Part shown: positions 8,191-17,707 of the stretch, one piece after another
Layout: each line of letters begins with the position of its first letter
Numbering within the stretch: position 1 is the stretch's first letter
NCBI GenBank assembly: GCA_964505195.1
Contig: CAZDGV010000001.1
Location: 1-64,000, forward strand
Source: CAZDGV01 sp964505195
Lineage (GTDB): Bacteria > Bacteroidota > Bacteroidia > Chitinophagales > Chitinophagaceae
Length of the DNA stretch: 64,000 bases
Reading direction: 5' to 3'
Made by a program: the position numbers and the translations under genes
Notes under the pieces: model-generated
Told to the model about the DNA's origin: nothing
Databases searched by the model: none
What the model saw: the letters and a program-made list of their open reading frames with translations, nothing else

Positions 8191-10724
8191 TTAGTTACGA
8201 ACGGGCTTGCCTCCTTTGAGTACGCTTTGAATGCGCTCGAGTGTTTTCTTCTCGCCGCATAAGCTGAGGAATGCCTCGCGCTCCAGATCAAGCAGGTATT
8301 GTTCCGATACCATACGCGGCTCACTGAGGTCACCACCACACATAACGTAGGCCAGTTTCTTCGCAACGGTAACATCGTGATCGGTGGCATAGCCGGCGCG
8401 CCACATTCCGTTGATGCCGGCATAGAGTGCTCCCAGCGCCGACTGACCCAGCACTTTCACATCATTGCGCTGAACGGGCATAACGTATCCGCTTTCACTC
8501 AGTTCAAGCACGCTGCGTTTTGCTTCTGCAATGCGCCTTCCCTGATTCATCACCACTTCATCCTGTCCTTTGCGGAAAACACCAATGGAAAATGCCTCGT
8601 GTGCAGAGGTGGCCACTTTTGCGGTGGCGATAGAAAGAAATCTGTTTTTCAGTGTAATGGTATCAGGTTCGTCTTCGTGCATTTCATCGGCAGCGCGCAA
8701 AACAAATTCTTTGGTGCCTCCCCCGCCGGGAATTAAGCCCACGCCCAATTCCACCAAACCGATATAGGTTTCAGCTGCGGGACATGATTTATCTACATGC
8801 AAATTCAATTCGCAACCTCCGCCAAGGGTTAGGCCATGAGGCGCAGCAACAGTAGGAACAGCAGAATAGCGCAAACGCATCATGGTTTGCTGGAACATAC
8901 GTATTGCAAGATCCAGTTCATCGTATTCCTGTTCAATGGCAAGCATAAAAATCATGCCCACATTGGCACCTGCAGAAAAGTTGGCGCCTTCGTTGGCAAT
9001 AACAAGCCCTCTGTATTTTTCTTCCGCCAAACTCACCGATTTCTGAATACCCTCGAGCACTTCACCACCGATGCTGTTCATTTTAGTACTCCATTCCAGT
9101 CCCACCACATCGTCGCCTAAATGGTAGGCGCGACAAACACTGTTCTTCCAAATGGTTTGTCCCTCAAAATTGCGCATTACAATAAACGCTTCCCCGCCGG
9201 GTAATGGTTTGTAGGAACTTGTTTGCACGTCATAGCAAAGTCGCTTTCCGTTTTCAACTTTATAGAAAGAAGTTGCGCCCGATGATAACATGGTTTCTAC
9301 CCAAGGTGCAACGGCATAGCCGGCCGCTTTCATGGCAGCAACCGTTTTGGCAACCCCTACCAGATCCCAGCTTTCGAACGCACCAATTTCCCAGCCAAAG
9401 CCGGCCATCATGGCATCATCCAAACGATAAATTTCATCGCTGATTTCCGGAATGCGATGTGATATATAAGAGAAGAGTCCGAAATGAAATGCACGATAAA
9501 ATTCACCTGCCTTATCATTGGCAGCATGCAGCATTTGAATGCGCTGCTTTANNNNNNNNNNNNNNNNNNNNNNNNNNNNNNNNNNNNNNNNNNNNNNNNN
9601 NNNNNNNNNNNNNNNNNNNNNNNNNNNNNNNNNNNNNNNNNNNNNNNNNNNTAAAATTCACCTGCCTTATCATTGGCAGCATGCAGCATTTGAATGCGCT
9701 GCTTTAAATCATCAATGGGCTTGGCCGCTTCAATGGATGCAAACTTTGGTTTTACACGCGGTTTGTACTCCATGATTTTCAGGTCGAGCGTGAGGATTTC
9801 TTTTTTCCCTTCAGGTGTTTTCGTCTTTTTGAAAAAGCCCTGTCCTGTTTTATCTCCTAACCATTGACTGCTAACCATGGTTTCGAGCCAAGCAGGGATG
9901 GTGAACTTGTCGCGGGCTTCATCTTTCGGACAATTATCCGCAACGCCTTTGGCCACTTTTACCAGCGTATCAATTCCCACCACATCCGCTGTGCGGAAAG
10001 TGGCAGATTTAGGACGACCGATCACCGGACCTGTCAGTGCATCAATTTCATCAATAGTTAGCCCCTGCTTTTCCATCAGGTGGAAAATATTCATGATGCT
10101 GAAAACGCCAATGCGGTTGGCAATAAAAGCAGGCGTGTCTTTACACAGTACGGTGGTTTTTCCCAAAATCACATCCCCGTAGTGCATAAGAAAATCCACA
10201 ATTTCCGGATCGGTTTCCGGCGTGGGAATAATTTCGAGCAGGCGCAAATAGCGGGGCGGATTAAAAAAGTGCGTGCCACAAAAATGCTTTCTGAAGTCAT
10301 CGCTTCTGCCCGCCGCCATCATATGAATGGGAATACCGGAAGTGTTGGAAGTAACCAACGTACCCGGCTTTCTGAATTTTTCTACTTGCTCAAAAATCAA
10401 TTGCTTGATATCTAGTCGCTCAACTACTACTTCAATGATCCAGTCAACTGAAGCAATCTCTTTCATATCGTCGGTGAAATTTCCCGTACGAATTTTCTTC
10501 GCAACCTCTTTGGTAAATACAGGAGAAGGATTGCTTTTGATGGCAGCCTGCAGCGCATCGTTTACGAGTTGATTTCTTTCAGCAGCTTTTGTGCTCTCTT
10601 CTGCACCTTTCGGAACCATATCGAGCAGTAATACCTGCAAACCGGCTCCTGCAAAATGACAGGCAATGCGACTGCCCATTACACCACTTCCCAATACCGC
10701 AATTTTTTTGATGTGTCGTTTCAT
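8191..10724 (-). CDS. 3-hydroxyacyl-CoA dehydrogenase / enoyl-CoA hydratase fusion (FadN-type), interrupted by assembly gap
   Basis: Read across the N gap, this is one protein. The N-terminal half (start MKRHIKKIAVLGSGVMGSR) is an NAD-binding 3-hydroxyacyl-CoA dehydrogenase with the conserved CGTHFFNPPR segment. The C-terminal half is a crotonase-fold hydratase with ANEGANFSAGAN and PTVAAPHGLTLGGGCELNLH. This order, dehydrogenase first, is that of Bacillus FadN rather than E. coli FadB. The family does steps two and three of fatty-acid beta-oxidation. The gap at 9552-9651 lies between duplicate 55-bp ends; merging them gives about 792 residues, the normal family length, with the frame kept. 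The stop at 9549 and the apparent start at 9534 are artefacts. No thiolase or acyl-CoA dehydrogenase gene is adjacent. Confidence 0.88.
9497..9706. other. Assembly gap with duplicated 55-bp contig ends
   Basis: Positions 9552-9651 are exactly 100 N. Bases 9497-9551 and 9652-9706 are identical over 55 bp (both begin TAAAATTCACC and end GCGCTGCTTTA). A 55-base overlap equals a common de Bruijn k-mer length, so two overlapping contigs were probably placed as a scaffold without merging. Removing 155 bp restores a continuous reading frame. Confidence 0.93.
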
Positions 10725-10740
10725 ATTCAGAAAAATTAGT

Positions 10741-10754
10741 TAGTTATGCAACTA
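10741..10754. promoter_or_regulatory. Candidate repressor operator upstream of the beta-oxidation gene
   Basis: TAGTTATGCAACTA: 5-bp arms TAGTT and AACTA around a 4-bp centre, 16 nt before the start codon at 10724. The size and form resemble MarR-type operators. The regulator is not identified. Confidence 0.35.
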
Positions 10755-10794
10755 TTTTTATCGAAGTTAGGGTTTTTCGCTTTTTACACATACA

Positions 10795-10822
10795 AAAATG
10801 CCTCCCAATGAGGAGGCATTTT
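10795..10822 (-). terminator. Intrinsic terminator of metG
   Basis: An 11-bp perfect stem (AAAATGCCTCC with GGAGGCATTTT) and a 6-nt loop, followed on the minus strand by five T. It lies 20 nt after the metG stop codon. Confidence 0.85.
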
Positions 10823-10842
10823 ATAAAATATTAACACGTACG

Positions 10843-12966
10843 TTAACTCACCTGCGCACCAGCCTGTACCATAGTTTCGGGGCTAACAAAATGCAATTTG
10901 CCTTCCGCATCAGAAGCAAGGAGAATCATGCCGTTGCTTTCAATGCCGCGCATTTTGCGTGGCGCCAGATTAGCTACAACTACCACCTGCTTACCTACAA
11001 TGGCTGCCGGCTCAAAATGCTGTGCAATACCGCTCACGATGGTGCGGACTTCTGTGCCCATATCAACCGAAAGCTTCAATAGCTTATCTGCTTTTTCAAC
11101 CTTCTCGGCTGCCTGAATGGTACCAATTCGGAGATCGATTTTTTCAAAATCGGGAAATTCAATCATGGGCTTTGTTTTTTGTTCGGAGGATGAAGCATTT
11201 ACAGACTGCGCATTTTGTTTTGCAGCCTCGAGTGCCAAACTGCCGCTTTTCAACTTTTCAATCTGAACCGCAATTTCTTCATCTTCTATTTTTCTAAACA
11301 GCAATTCCGGCGCACGCAAGGTATATCCGGTGCTGAGTAATTTTTGCTTGCCTGCATTTTCCCAGTCGAGCATTTTATCTACCACTTTCATCATACCCAG
11401 CATTTTATGAGCCGTATTGGGGAGGAAAGGATGAATGAGAATAGCAAGGTTAGCAGTGAGCTGCAAGCAGATATGCAGACAGTTATCAATTTTTTGCTGA
11501 TGCTCGGGATGTTGATCGAGTGTTTTGGCAAGTATCCAAGGCTCTTTGCGTTGCATAAACTGATTACCCTTGCGTGCCAGATCAATCACTTCAAACAAAG
11601 CGTCTCTAAAATGATACGATTCAAGATGTGCTTCTACCCTTGCTTTGGCCTGCTCAAATTCCTTCAGCATGCTCAGGCTGTCTTCATCCATCACTTCCGG
11701 ATGCAGCGGCGGCACTTTGCCATTGCATAGTTTATGCATCAGCACAAAACTGCGGTTCACAAAATTTCCAAAAACAGCCACCAGTTCATTGTTCACCGCA
11801 TCTTGAAATCCTTTCCAGGTAAACTCACTGTCTTTGCTCTCCGGCGATATAGTCGTGAGGTAATATCGCAATGCATCTACCAGCTGCGGACCACCATTTT
11901 CCTTTTTCACGAAATCATCGATGTAGTCCTGCATGTCGAGTTTCCAGTTGCGACTGGTGCTCATCTTATCCCCTTCCAAATTCATGAATTCATTGGCAGG
12001 AACATTGTCAGGAAGAATATTGCCATGCAAATGCAACATCACCGGAAAAATAATGCAATGAAAAACGATGTTATCCTTCCCAATAAAATGCACCAGCTTG
12101 GTATCGCGATCTTTCCAATAGGGCTCCCAGTCTTTCCCATTTTGCTGCGCCCAGTATTTGGTAGCACTGATATAACCGATGGGTGCATCAAACCAAACAT
12201 ACAGCACTTTGCCTTCGGCATCGGCGAGCGGTACTTTCACGCCCCAGTCTAAATCGCGCGTAACGGCACGGGGCTGCAATCCGCCATCGATCCAGCTTTT
12301 GCATTGTCCAAGCACATTGGTTTTCCAATCGCCGCGATGTTGCTCCAAAATCCAGTTGCGCAAAAAATCTTCATGACGATTCAACGGCAGGTACCAGTGT
12401 TTGGTTGCACGCTTCACCGGTGGCTTTCCGCTAAGGGTTGACACCGGCTTTATAAGTTCATTCGGACTAAGAGCAGTACCGCATTTTTCACATTGATCGC
12501 CATAGGCCGATTCATACCCACAAGAGGGACAAGTACCTTTAATGTATCTGTCGGCCAAAAAAGTTTTGGCTTCCTCATCGTAATACTGTTCACTTTCCTG
12601 CACTTCCAGTGCACCTTGCTGATGCAAGGCCGTGAAAAACTCCTGAGCTGTTTGGTGGTGAATGGGATCGCTGGTGCGATGATACACATCAAAAGCAATA
12701 GAAAGGTCTTCGAAGTTCTGCTGGATGATGCCGTGATATTTATCAATGATCGCCTGCGGGGTAGTATGTTCCTTCATCGCCTGAATCGGAATGGCTGTTC
12801 CGTGTTCATCGCTTCCGCAAACAAATACCACATCTCTTTTTTGCGCGCGCAAATAGCGCACATAAATATCGGCAGGCAAGTAAGCCCCGGCCAAATGACC
12901 AATATGTTTATGACCATTGGCATAAGGCAATGCGGCAGTAATGAGATATCGTTTGGGTGTGGACAT
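10843..12966 (-). CDS. metG: Methionine--tRNA ligase
   Basis: 707 residues. A class I synthetase with the HIGH-type motif in NGHKHIGHLAG near the N-terminus and a KMSKS-type loop reading DKMSTSRNW. A zinc knuckle with four cysteines (CPSCGYESAYGDQCEKCG, about residues 145-162) marks the four-Cys class. The last ~100 residues are an EMAP/Trbp111-like tRNA-binding domain (FEKIDLRIGTI to the end), which usually makes the enzyme a dimer. It charges tRNA-Met in the cytoplasm. The gene has its own promoter (12986-13015) and terminator (10795-10822), so it is monocistronic. Confidence 0.97.
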   Translation of the reverse strand: MSTPKRYLITAALPYANGHKHIGHLAGAYLPADIYVRYLRAQKRDVVFVCGSDEHGTAIPIQAMKEHTTPQAIIDKYHGIIQQNFEDLSIAFDVYHRTSDPIHHQTAQEFFTALHQQGALEVQESEQYYDEEAKTFLADRYIKGTCPSCGYESAYGDQCEKCGTALSPNELIKPVSTLSGKPPVKRATKHWYLPLNRHEDFLRNWILEQHRGDWKTNVLGQCKSWIDGGLQPRAVTRDLDWGVKVPLADAEGKVLYVWFDAPIGYISATKYWAQQNGKDWEPYWKDRDTKLVHFIGKDNIVFHCIIFPVMLHLHGNILPDNVPANEFMNLEGDKMSTSRNWKLDMQDYIDDFVKKENGGPQLVDALRYYLTTISPESKDSEFTWKGFQDAVNNELVAVFGNFVNRSFVLMHKLCNGKVPPLHPEVMDEDSLSMLKEFEQAKARVEAHLESYHFRDALFEVIDLARKGNQFMQRKEPWILAKTLDQHPEHQQKIDNCLHICLQLTANLAILIHPFLPNTAHKMLGMMKVVDKMLDWENAGKQKLLSTGYTLRAPELLFRKIEDEEIAVQIEKLKSGSLALEAAKQNAQSVNASSSEQKTKPMIEFPDFEKIDLRIGTIQAAEKVEKADKLLKLSVDMGTEVRTIVSGIAQHFEPAAIVGKQVVVVANLAPRKMRGIESNGMILLASDAEGKLHFVSPETMVQAGAQVS

Positions 12967-12985
12967 GAAAATTCCTTATAGTCGG

Positions 12986-13015
12986 CAAAAATACCGCAGT
13001 TATCGCCAATGCCAA
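12986..13015 (-). promoter_or_regulatory. metG promoter, Bacteroidetes sigma-A type
   Basis: Minus strand reads TTG (13015-13013), 19 nt, then TATTTTTG (12993-12986), matching TTG-N19-21-TAnnTTTG. The metG start codon is 20 nt downstream, giving a very short leader. Confidence 0.6.
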
Positions 13016-13067
13016 AATGCAGGATTTCAAATACCTTTAAGCCCGGATTATTTTAAACACCGAAAAC

Positions 13068-13976
13068 ATGCGTATTCCCTCTGCATTACAACCCGGCGAT
13101 GTGATTGGCATTACCTGTCCGGCCGGCTACATGCCCACTGCCCAGGCAGCAAAAGCTATTCAAACGCTTCAAAAGCAAGGTTACGAAGTATGGGTAGGGA
13201 AAACGCTTGGCAGCAAATCCAAAAACTATTTCAGCGGCACCGATGAAGAGCGTCTTGCTGAGATGCAAGCCATGCTCGATGAGCCCTCTATCAAAGCCAT
13301 TCTTTGTGGGAGAGGCGGTTACGGTGTAAGCAGAATCATTGATCAGCTCGATTTCACCAAGTTTCGAAAGCAACCTAAATGGATCATCGGCTTCAGTGAC
13401 ATCACGGTGCTGCATGCGCATGTTCATCGCCGGCTGAACATTGCCACCCTACATGCACCGATGGCTGCTGCTTTTCAAAAAAATCCGCGCTCAAATGTAT
13501 ATGTGCAGTCGCTTTTGCAGATACTGCGCGGAGAGAAACCGGTTTACAGTTGTAAGCAGCATCGCTTTAACCAATATGGAAAGGCAGAAGGAATACTTGT
13601 AGGCGGCAACCTGGCACTGTTGGCGCACCTTTGCGGCACCGCATCGGATATTCAAACAAAGGGCAAGATTCTTTTTCTGGAAGATGTGGGAGAATACCTC
13701 TACAATATCGACCGCATGATGCTTCAACTTAAGCGCAGCGGTAAATTAGATCAACTAGCAGGATTGATCATCGGCGGCTTTACCGATTGCAAAGACACTG
13801 AAAGACCTTTTGGAAAAAAAGTATATGAGATCATTGCATCACACCTGAAGGAATACTCCTATCCCATTTGCTATGATTTTCCTGTGAGTCATGGTAAAGA
13901 AAATTATGCCTTGGTATCGGGCGGCAGCTACCGACTGCAAGTAAGCGATGCAGGCGTTACACTACAATACCTATAA
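13068..13976 (+). CDS. ldcA: LD-carboxypeptidase (peptidase family S66)
   Basis: 302 residues. The catalytic triad of the family is visible: Ser110 in IIGFSDIT, Glu205 in LFLEDVGE and His275 in FPVSHGKEN. The CGRGGYGVSR motif near residue 80 is also typical. The enzyme removes the terminal D-Ala from murein tetrapeptides during recycling, normally in the cytoplasm; no signal peptide is seen, in agreement. Transcribed divergently from metG with about 100 nt between starts. Its stop overlaps that of the convergent hydrolase gene by 6 nt. Confidence 0.92.
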   Translation: MRIPSALQPGDVIGITCPAGYMPTAQAAKAIQTLQKQGYEVWVGKTLGSKSKNYFSGTDEERLAEMQAMLDEPSIKAILCGRGGYGVSRIIDQLDFTKFRKQPKWIIGFSDITVLHAHVHRRLNIATLHAPMAAAFQKNPRSNVYVQSLLQILRGEKPVYSCKQHRFNQYGKAEGILVGGNLALLAHLCGTASDIQTKGKILFLEDVGEYLYNIDRMMLQLKRSGKLDQLAGLIIGGFTDCKDTERPFGKKVYEIIASHLKEYSYPICYDFPVSHGKENYALVSGGSYRLQVSDAGVTLQYL

Positions 13977-14792
13977 AGCAAGCAAAGAATCGAGCTTTTG
14001 ATGGTAGCTTGAAAAATCACTCAGGTTATTGTGCGCTCCCTTTGGAATGGTAATAAACTCATCTTTCTTTTGCAATAGCGGCTTCAGCTTAAGGGTATGA
14101 TGGTATGGAATGATACGATCATAAGTGCCATGGATAATACTGATCGGAGCCTGCACATTTGTAAGATAGCGATGTACGGGAAACTCAAACCTGCTCATTT
14201 GAGCAGTAGGATACAGCGGAAAATGAAACCAGGCAAGCGAAGGGATGCTATAGTACGGTGTTTCAAGAATGAGTCGGCGACAGGTTTTTTTTGAAGCCAA
14301 CGCACTGGCCACACCGGTACCGAGCGACTTTCCATAAATAATAATGCTATCAGCCTGAATGCTTTTTGTAGCGATGGTGTAAACGAGAGAAGCGTCATCG
14401 TACATACGTTGTTCGGTTCGTTTACCTGTTGTTTTACCAAAGCCGGGATAATCGATCATCCACACTTCGTATCCATTTTGTGTGAACGAGTTGGTATAGC
14501 GCGCATAGCGTTCTATGTTCTGGCGGTTACCGTGAAAATAAAGTACAATACCCTTGCGCCTAATGCTTTCACTCAGCGTAAATCTTACCAGATGAAGTTT
14601 GCTTTCGTCGTTTATCGGAATCAGCCATTCATTAAAAGGTTGTTTGAAACGAAATGTATGTGCTTCTGGCAGCGGCACAGGATGAAACAAAATTTTCTCT
14701 TGCAGATGCCATAGCACAATTCCCGATACGGCATAGATCGCCAAAACTATTTTCAATACCCTGTAGAATTGCTTTTTAAACGTTGATGACAT
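13971..14792 (-). CDS. Membrane-anchored alpha/beta hydrolase (copy 1)
   Basis: 273 residues. One membrane span at about residues 12-30, then an alpha/beta hydrolase domain. Triad residues can be placed: Ser156 in YGKSLGTG, Asp225 in HGTYDRIIP and His254 in KGAHNNL. The oxyanion region reads LYFHGNRQN. The substrate is unknown; the group resembles ABHD13/YfhR-like serine hydrolases. It is the second of a tandem pair with the gene at 14794-15582, only 1 nt apart, sharing motif order and length. Its stop codon (TAG) overlaps the end of ldcA. Confidence 0.85.
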   Translation of the reverse strand: MSSTFKKQFYRVLKIVLAIYAVSGIVLWHLQEKILFHPVPLPEAHTFRFKQPFNEWLIPINDESKLHLVRFTLSESIRRKGIVLYFHGNRQNIERYARYTNSFTQNGYEVWMIDYPGFGKTTGKRTEQRMYDDASLVYTIATKSIQADSIIIYGKSLGTGVASALASKKTCRRLILETPYYSIPSLAWFHFPLYPTAQMSRFEFPVHRYLTNVQAPISIIHGTYDRIIPYHHTLKLKPLLQKKDEFITIPKGAHNNLSDFSSYHQKLDSLLAL

Positions 14793-14793
14793 G

Positions 14794-15582
14794 TCAGGGT
14801 TTTAAGATATCTCTCAAAAAATTATGATACTCGGGAAAAGAAGGCAGGTTATTATGTCCGCCTCCCTCAATTTCAATTAGCGTGATGCGCCCTGGATTTA
14901 AAGAACGAAGTTTTTCACTGTGTCGGATGGGTATGAGCCTGTCGCGTGTTCCGTGCAAAATATAGGTATGGCATTGCACACGCTGAATCCAACGATCGGT
15001 ACGCAGGTGATAGCGCAATACATATTTGAGCGGAAGAAAGGGCAAAAAACGCTCTACCACTTTGCGAAAGCTGTAATAAGGCGCATCCAAAATCAGATAG
15101 CGCGGTGAATTATCGCAAGCCAGTCGGGTTGCAAAACCGCTTCCCATACTGCGGCCATAAACAATAATATGTTGCTCTGGATACTGAGCAGCCAGTGTAT
15201 CATACACAAACTGCATATCGCTGCGGAGGGCTTTTTCAGTGCGCTTGCCCGTGCTTTTTCCGAAGCCGCGGTAATCGACCAGCACCACATCATAGCCATA
15301 ACGGAAAAAATCCCTGGCATACTTACCCCATCCTTTTATGCTGCGCGAATTACCATGGAAATATAAAATCAATCCCAGAGGTTGGGGAACATAAAAATGC
15401 AATCCGCTAATACGCACTCCCGGCTCGGGATCAAAACTCAGTTCACGAAAAGGAGCATCGTAACGAAATTCAAAGTCAGCGGGCAGCTTCTCCGGCTTGA
15501 AAATAAATCGCTCCTGCACCAGGTAGGCAATCAGCATGATCAAGAGGTATGCTGCAATAATGTATAGCAAAGTGGGCGACAA
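14794..15582 (-). CDS. Membrane-anchored alpha/beta hydrolase (copy 2)
   Basis: 262 residues, a paralogue of the next gene (13971-14792). One membrane span covers residues 5-22, followed by the hydrolase domain with Ser145 in YGRSMGSG, Asp214 in HGTRDRLIP and His243 in GGGHNNL. Both copies share YFHGN, YRGFGK or YPGFGK plus TTGKRTE or STGKRTE, and APYYS or TPYYS, so they arose by tandem duplication. The substrate is unknown. It is probably co-transcribed with copy 1; the kup gene ends 39 nt upstream on the same strand. Confidence 0.85.
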   Translation of the reverse strand: MSPTLLYIIAAYLLIMLIAYLVQERFIFKPEKLPADFEFRYDAPFRELSFDPEPGVRISGLHFYVPQPLGLILYFHGNSRSIKGWGKYARDFFRYGYDVVLVDYRGFGKSTGKRTEKALRSDMQFVYDTLAAQYPEQHIIVYGRSMGSGFATRLACDNSPRYLILDAPYYSFRKVVERFLPFLPLKYVLRYHLRTDRWIQRVQCHTYILHGTRDRLIPIRHSEKLRSLNPGRITLIEIEGGGHNNLPSFPEYHNFLRDILKP

Positions 15583-15621
15583 CGAAAAGAATTATTCCGT
15601 TGAAAGATAAGAGAAAAGCCT

Positions 15622-17613
15622 TTAATACTCCTCTTCTCCTTCCCGGAAAATGCGTTTGAGCTTCAGCGTACTCACCGGGGCAACAATCAGCGGGAATTTT
15701 TCAACCGACACATTGCTCTGGTCGAGCCCAAATCCTTTTTCCTCAGAAAGGCCAAAACGTTTAATGGCGAAGTAGGTGCGCATGATGATTTTTTCCCAGA
15801 AAGGAAGTTCATTGTCCTGACTCAGGAATTTTTCCATCACCACAAACTGGAAATCACCCACCACATTATTGCGTTGGAGGCTTTCATAACGACTGGTAAT
15901 ATTCACTTCCTTGTTGGCAACCATATCTTCCACAATGCGACGGAACATGAGATTGATGCGCGGCTGCATTCTGAAGCCCAGGCGAATTTCAACACGAATC
16001 ACTTCATTGGGAATGATGGTATCCACGTGATATTCGCAAGTATAGGGATCATCGAGGGTGTCAACATGTACAAACCAATACAGATCCGCACGCTTAGGTT
16101 TGCGGTTTAAAATCGAGTAAATGATTTTATGCTCTATTTCACGCGGATTGGTAGCACCGGTAAGATATACAAGATGGGTTGCATGCTTTTGAACAGTCAT
16201 ATCGTTGCTCAGCTCCTGCAACATAGGCAGATAATGCTCGAGCTTTACGAACTCCACATAGCGGTTTTTAATTTTTCTGGAGCGGAACCAAACATACATT
16301 ACAATAAACATCATGGCACCAATTACCAAAGTAATGTAACCGCCATGCAGGAATTTATCGAGCAGTGCAACCAAATAACCAAGCTCTATTATAATATATA
16401 CAACAAGGAAAATGTAAATCCAGGTTGACTTAATCCGATGCAGCACCAGATAGTTGGCAAATAGAATGGTAGTCATGAGCATGGTAACAATAATGGCCAG
16501 TCCGTAGGCCGCTTCCATTTTCGATGACTCTCTGAAATAAAGTACCACAAACACACAGCCCAAAAACATGAGCAGGTTAATGGCAGGTATAAACAGCTGT
16601 CCCTTTTCTTCAGAGGGATAGTTGATCTTGAATTTGGGCCACAGGTTTAAGCGCATCGCTTCACTAATGAGGGTGAAAGCGCCTGCAATCATCGCTTGGC
16701 TGGCAATGATGGTAGCAGAAGTAGCAATTACTACGCCTGCAATAATGAACCAATGCGGCATGAGATCATAAAAAGCATGCAATCCCGTTTCCTGCCGAAA
16801 TGCATCGTCGATCACTTTACCACTGTACTTGCTCAGCAACGATGCGCCCTGTCCGAAGTAGTTTAACAGCAAACAGGTTTTTACATAAATCCAGCTGATG
16901 CGAATATTTTCACGGCCGCAATGGCCCAGATCGCTGTACAAAGCTTCCGCTCCGGTAGTACACAGAAACACCGCACCCAGCAACCAGAATCCTTTGGGAT
17001 ATGTAGCAAGAAACTCTACCGCGTAATAGGGATTGATTGCTTTGAAAATACTGAGATCATCAAAAATGTGAATCACCCCCAGCACGGCCAGCATAGTAAA
17101 CCAAATCATCATCAATGGTCCGAAAAAGCGACCGATGGATCCTGTACCAAACTGCTGCGAGAAGAAAAAGAGCGACAGAATCCCCAATACAATCATAACG
17201 ATGGTATCTACGGGCATATCACGAAACTGAGGCAACACTTTTAAGCCCTCAATAGCAGAGGTAATGGAAATGGGTGGAGTGATGATGCCATCGGCCAGTA
17301 GAGAAGCCCCGCCGATCATGGCAGGCATGATAAGCCATTTTCTACGCCGCCTTACCAAAGCATATAATGCAAATGTGCCGCCCTCACCTCTGTTATCGGC
17401 ACGCAGTACCATGATAACATATTTAAGCGTGGTTTGAAGGGTGAGCGTCCAAATGATACATGAAAGAGAACCGACAATCAGTAAATCAGAAACTTCGCGC
17501 TGATTAATAATAGCGTTGAAAACATAGAGCGGTGACGTTCCAATATCGCCGTAAATGATACCTAGAGCAATTAAAAGACCTGCGCCGGTAACCTGGTTAA
17601 CATGTTTTCCCAC
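15622..17613 (-). CDS. kup: Low-affinity potassium uptake protein, KUP family
   Basis: 663 residues. The N-terminal signature GIIYGDIGTSPLYVFNAI is the family hallmark. About twelve membrane spans reach residue ~450, followed by a ~200-residue cytoplasmic C-terminal domain. Members import K+ with H+ across the inner membrane. It has its own promoter (17654-17685), and no clear terminator separates it from the downstream hydrolase pair. Confidence 0.95.
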   Translation of the reverse strand: MGKHVNQVTGAGLLIALGIIYGDIGTSPLYVFNAIINQREVSDLLIVGSLSCIIWTLTLQTTLKYVIMVLRADNRGEGGTFALYALVRRRRKWLIMPAMIGGASLLADGIITPPISITSAIEGLKVLPQFRDMPVDTIVMIVLGILSLFFFSQQFGTGSIGRFFGPLMMIWFTMLAVLGVIHIFDDLSIFKAINPYYAVEFLATYPKGFWLLGAVFLCTTGAEALYSDLGHCGRENIRISWIYVKTCLLLNYFGQGASLLSKYSGKVIDDAFRQETGLHAFYDLMPHWFIIAGVVIATSATIIASQAMIAGAFTLISEAMRLNLWPKFKINYPSEEKGQLFIPAINLLMFLGCVFVVLYFRESSKMEAAYGLAIIVTMLMTTILFANYLVLHRIKSTWIYIFLVVYIIIELGYLVALLDKFLHGGYITLVIGAMMFIVMYVWFRSRKIKNRYVEFVKLEHYLPMLQELSNDMTVQKHATHLVYLTGATNPREIEHKIIYSILNRKPKRADLYWFVHVDTLDDPYTCEYHVDTIIPNEVIRVEIRLGFRMQPRINLMFRRIVEDMVANKEVNITSRYESLQRNNVVGDFQFVVMEKFLSQDNELPFWEKIIMRTYFAIKRFGLSEEKGFGLDQSNVSVEKFPLIVAPVSTLKLKRIFREGEEEY

Positions 17614-17653
17614 AAACAGTTGATTATAGAAGGGATCAAAAGAAAAACGAGTT

Positions 17654-17685
17654 CAAAGGTATAAGAGTTCCGCTGAAATCAGCAA
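17654..17685 (-). promoter_or_regulatory. kup promoter, Bacteroidetes sigma-A type
   Basis: Minus strand reads TTG (17685-17683), 21 nt, then TACCTTTG (17661-17654), an exact TAnnTTTG. The expected start site is about 35 nt before the kup ATG. Confidence 0.6.
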
Positions 17686-17707
17686 GTTTTTCTATGCGAT
17701 CGTACAA

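Noticed and set aside
8191..9534. A separate enoyl-CoA hydratase gene starting at 9534
   Set aside because: The Met at 9534 lies within the duplicated 55 bp and the same residues occur at the end of the dehydrogenase part. It is the middle of one fused protein.
9497..9706. Direct repeats flanking the gap as a target-site duplication of a mobile element
   Set aside because: The repeats border only N, are exactly 55 bp, and merging them restores a normal gene. Contig overlap explains everything.
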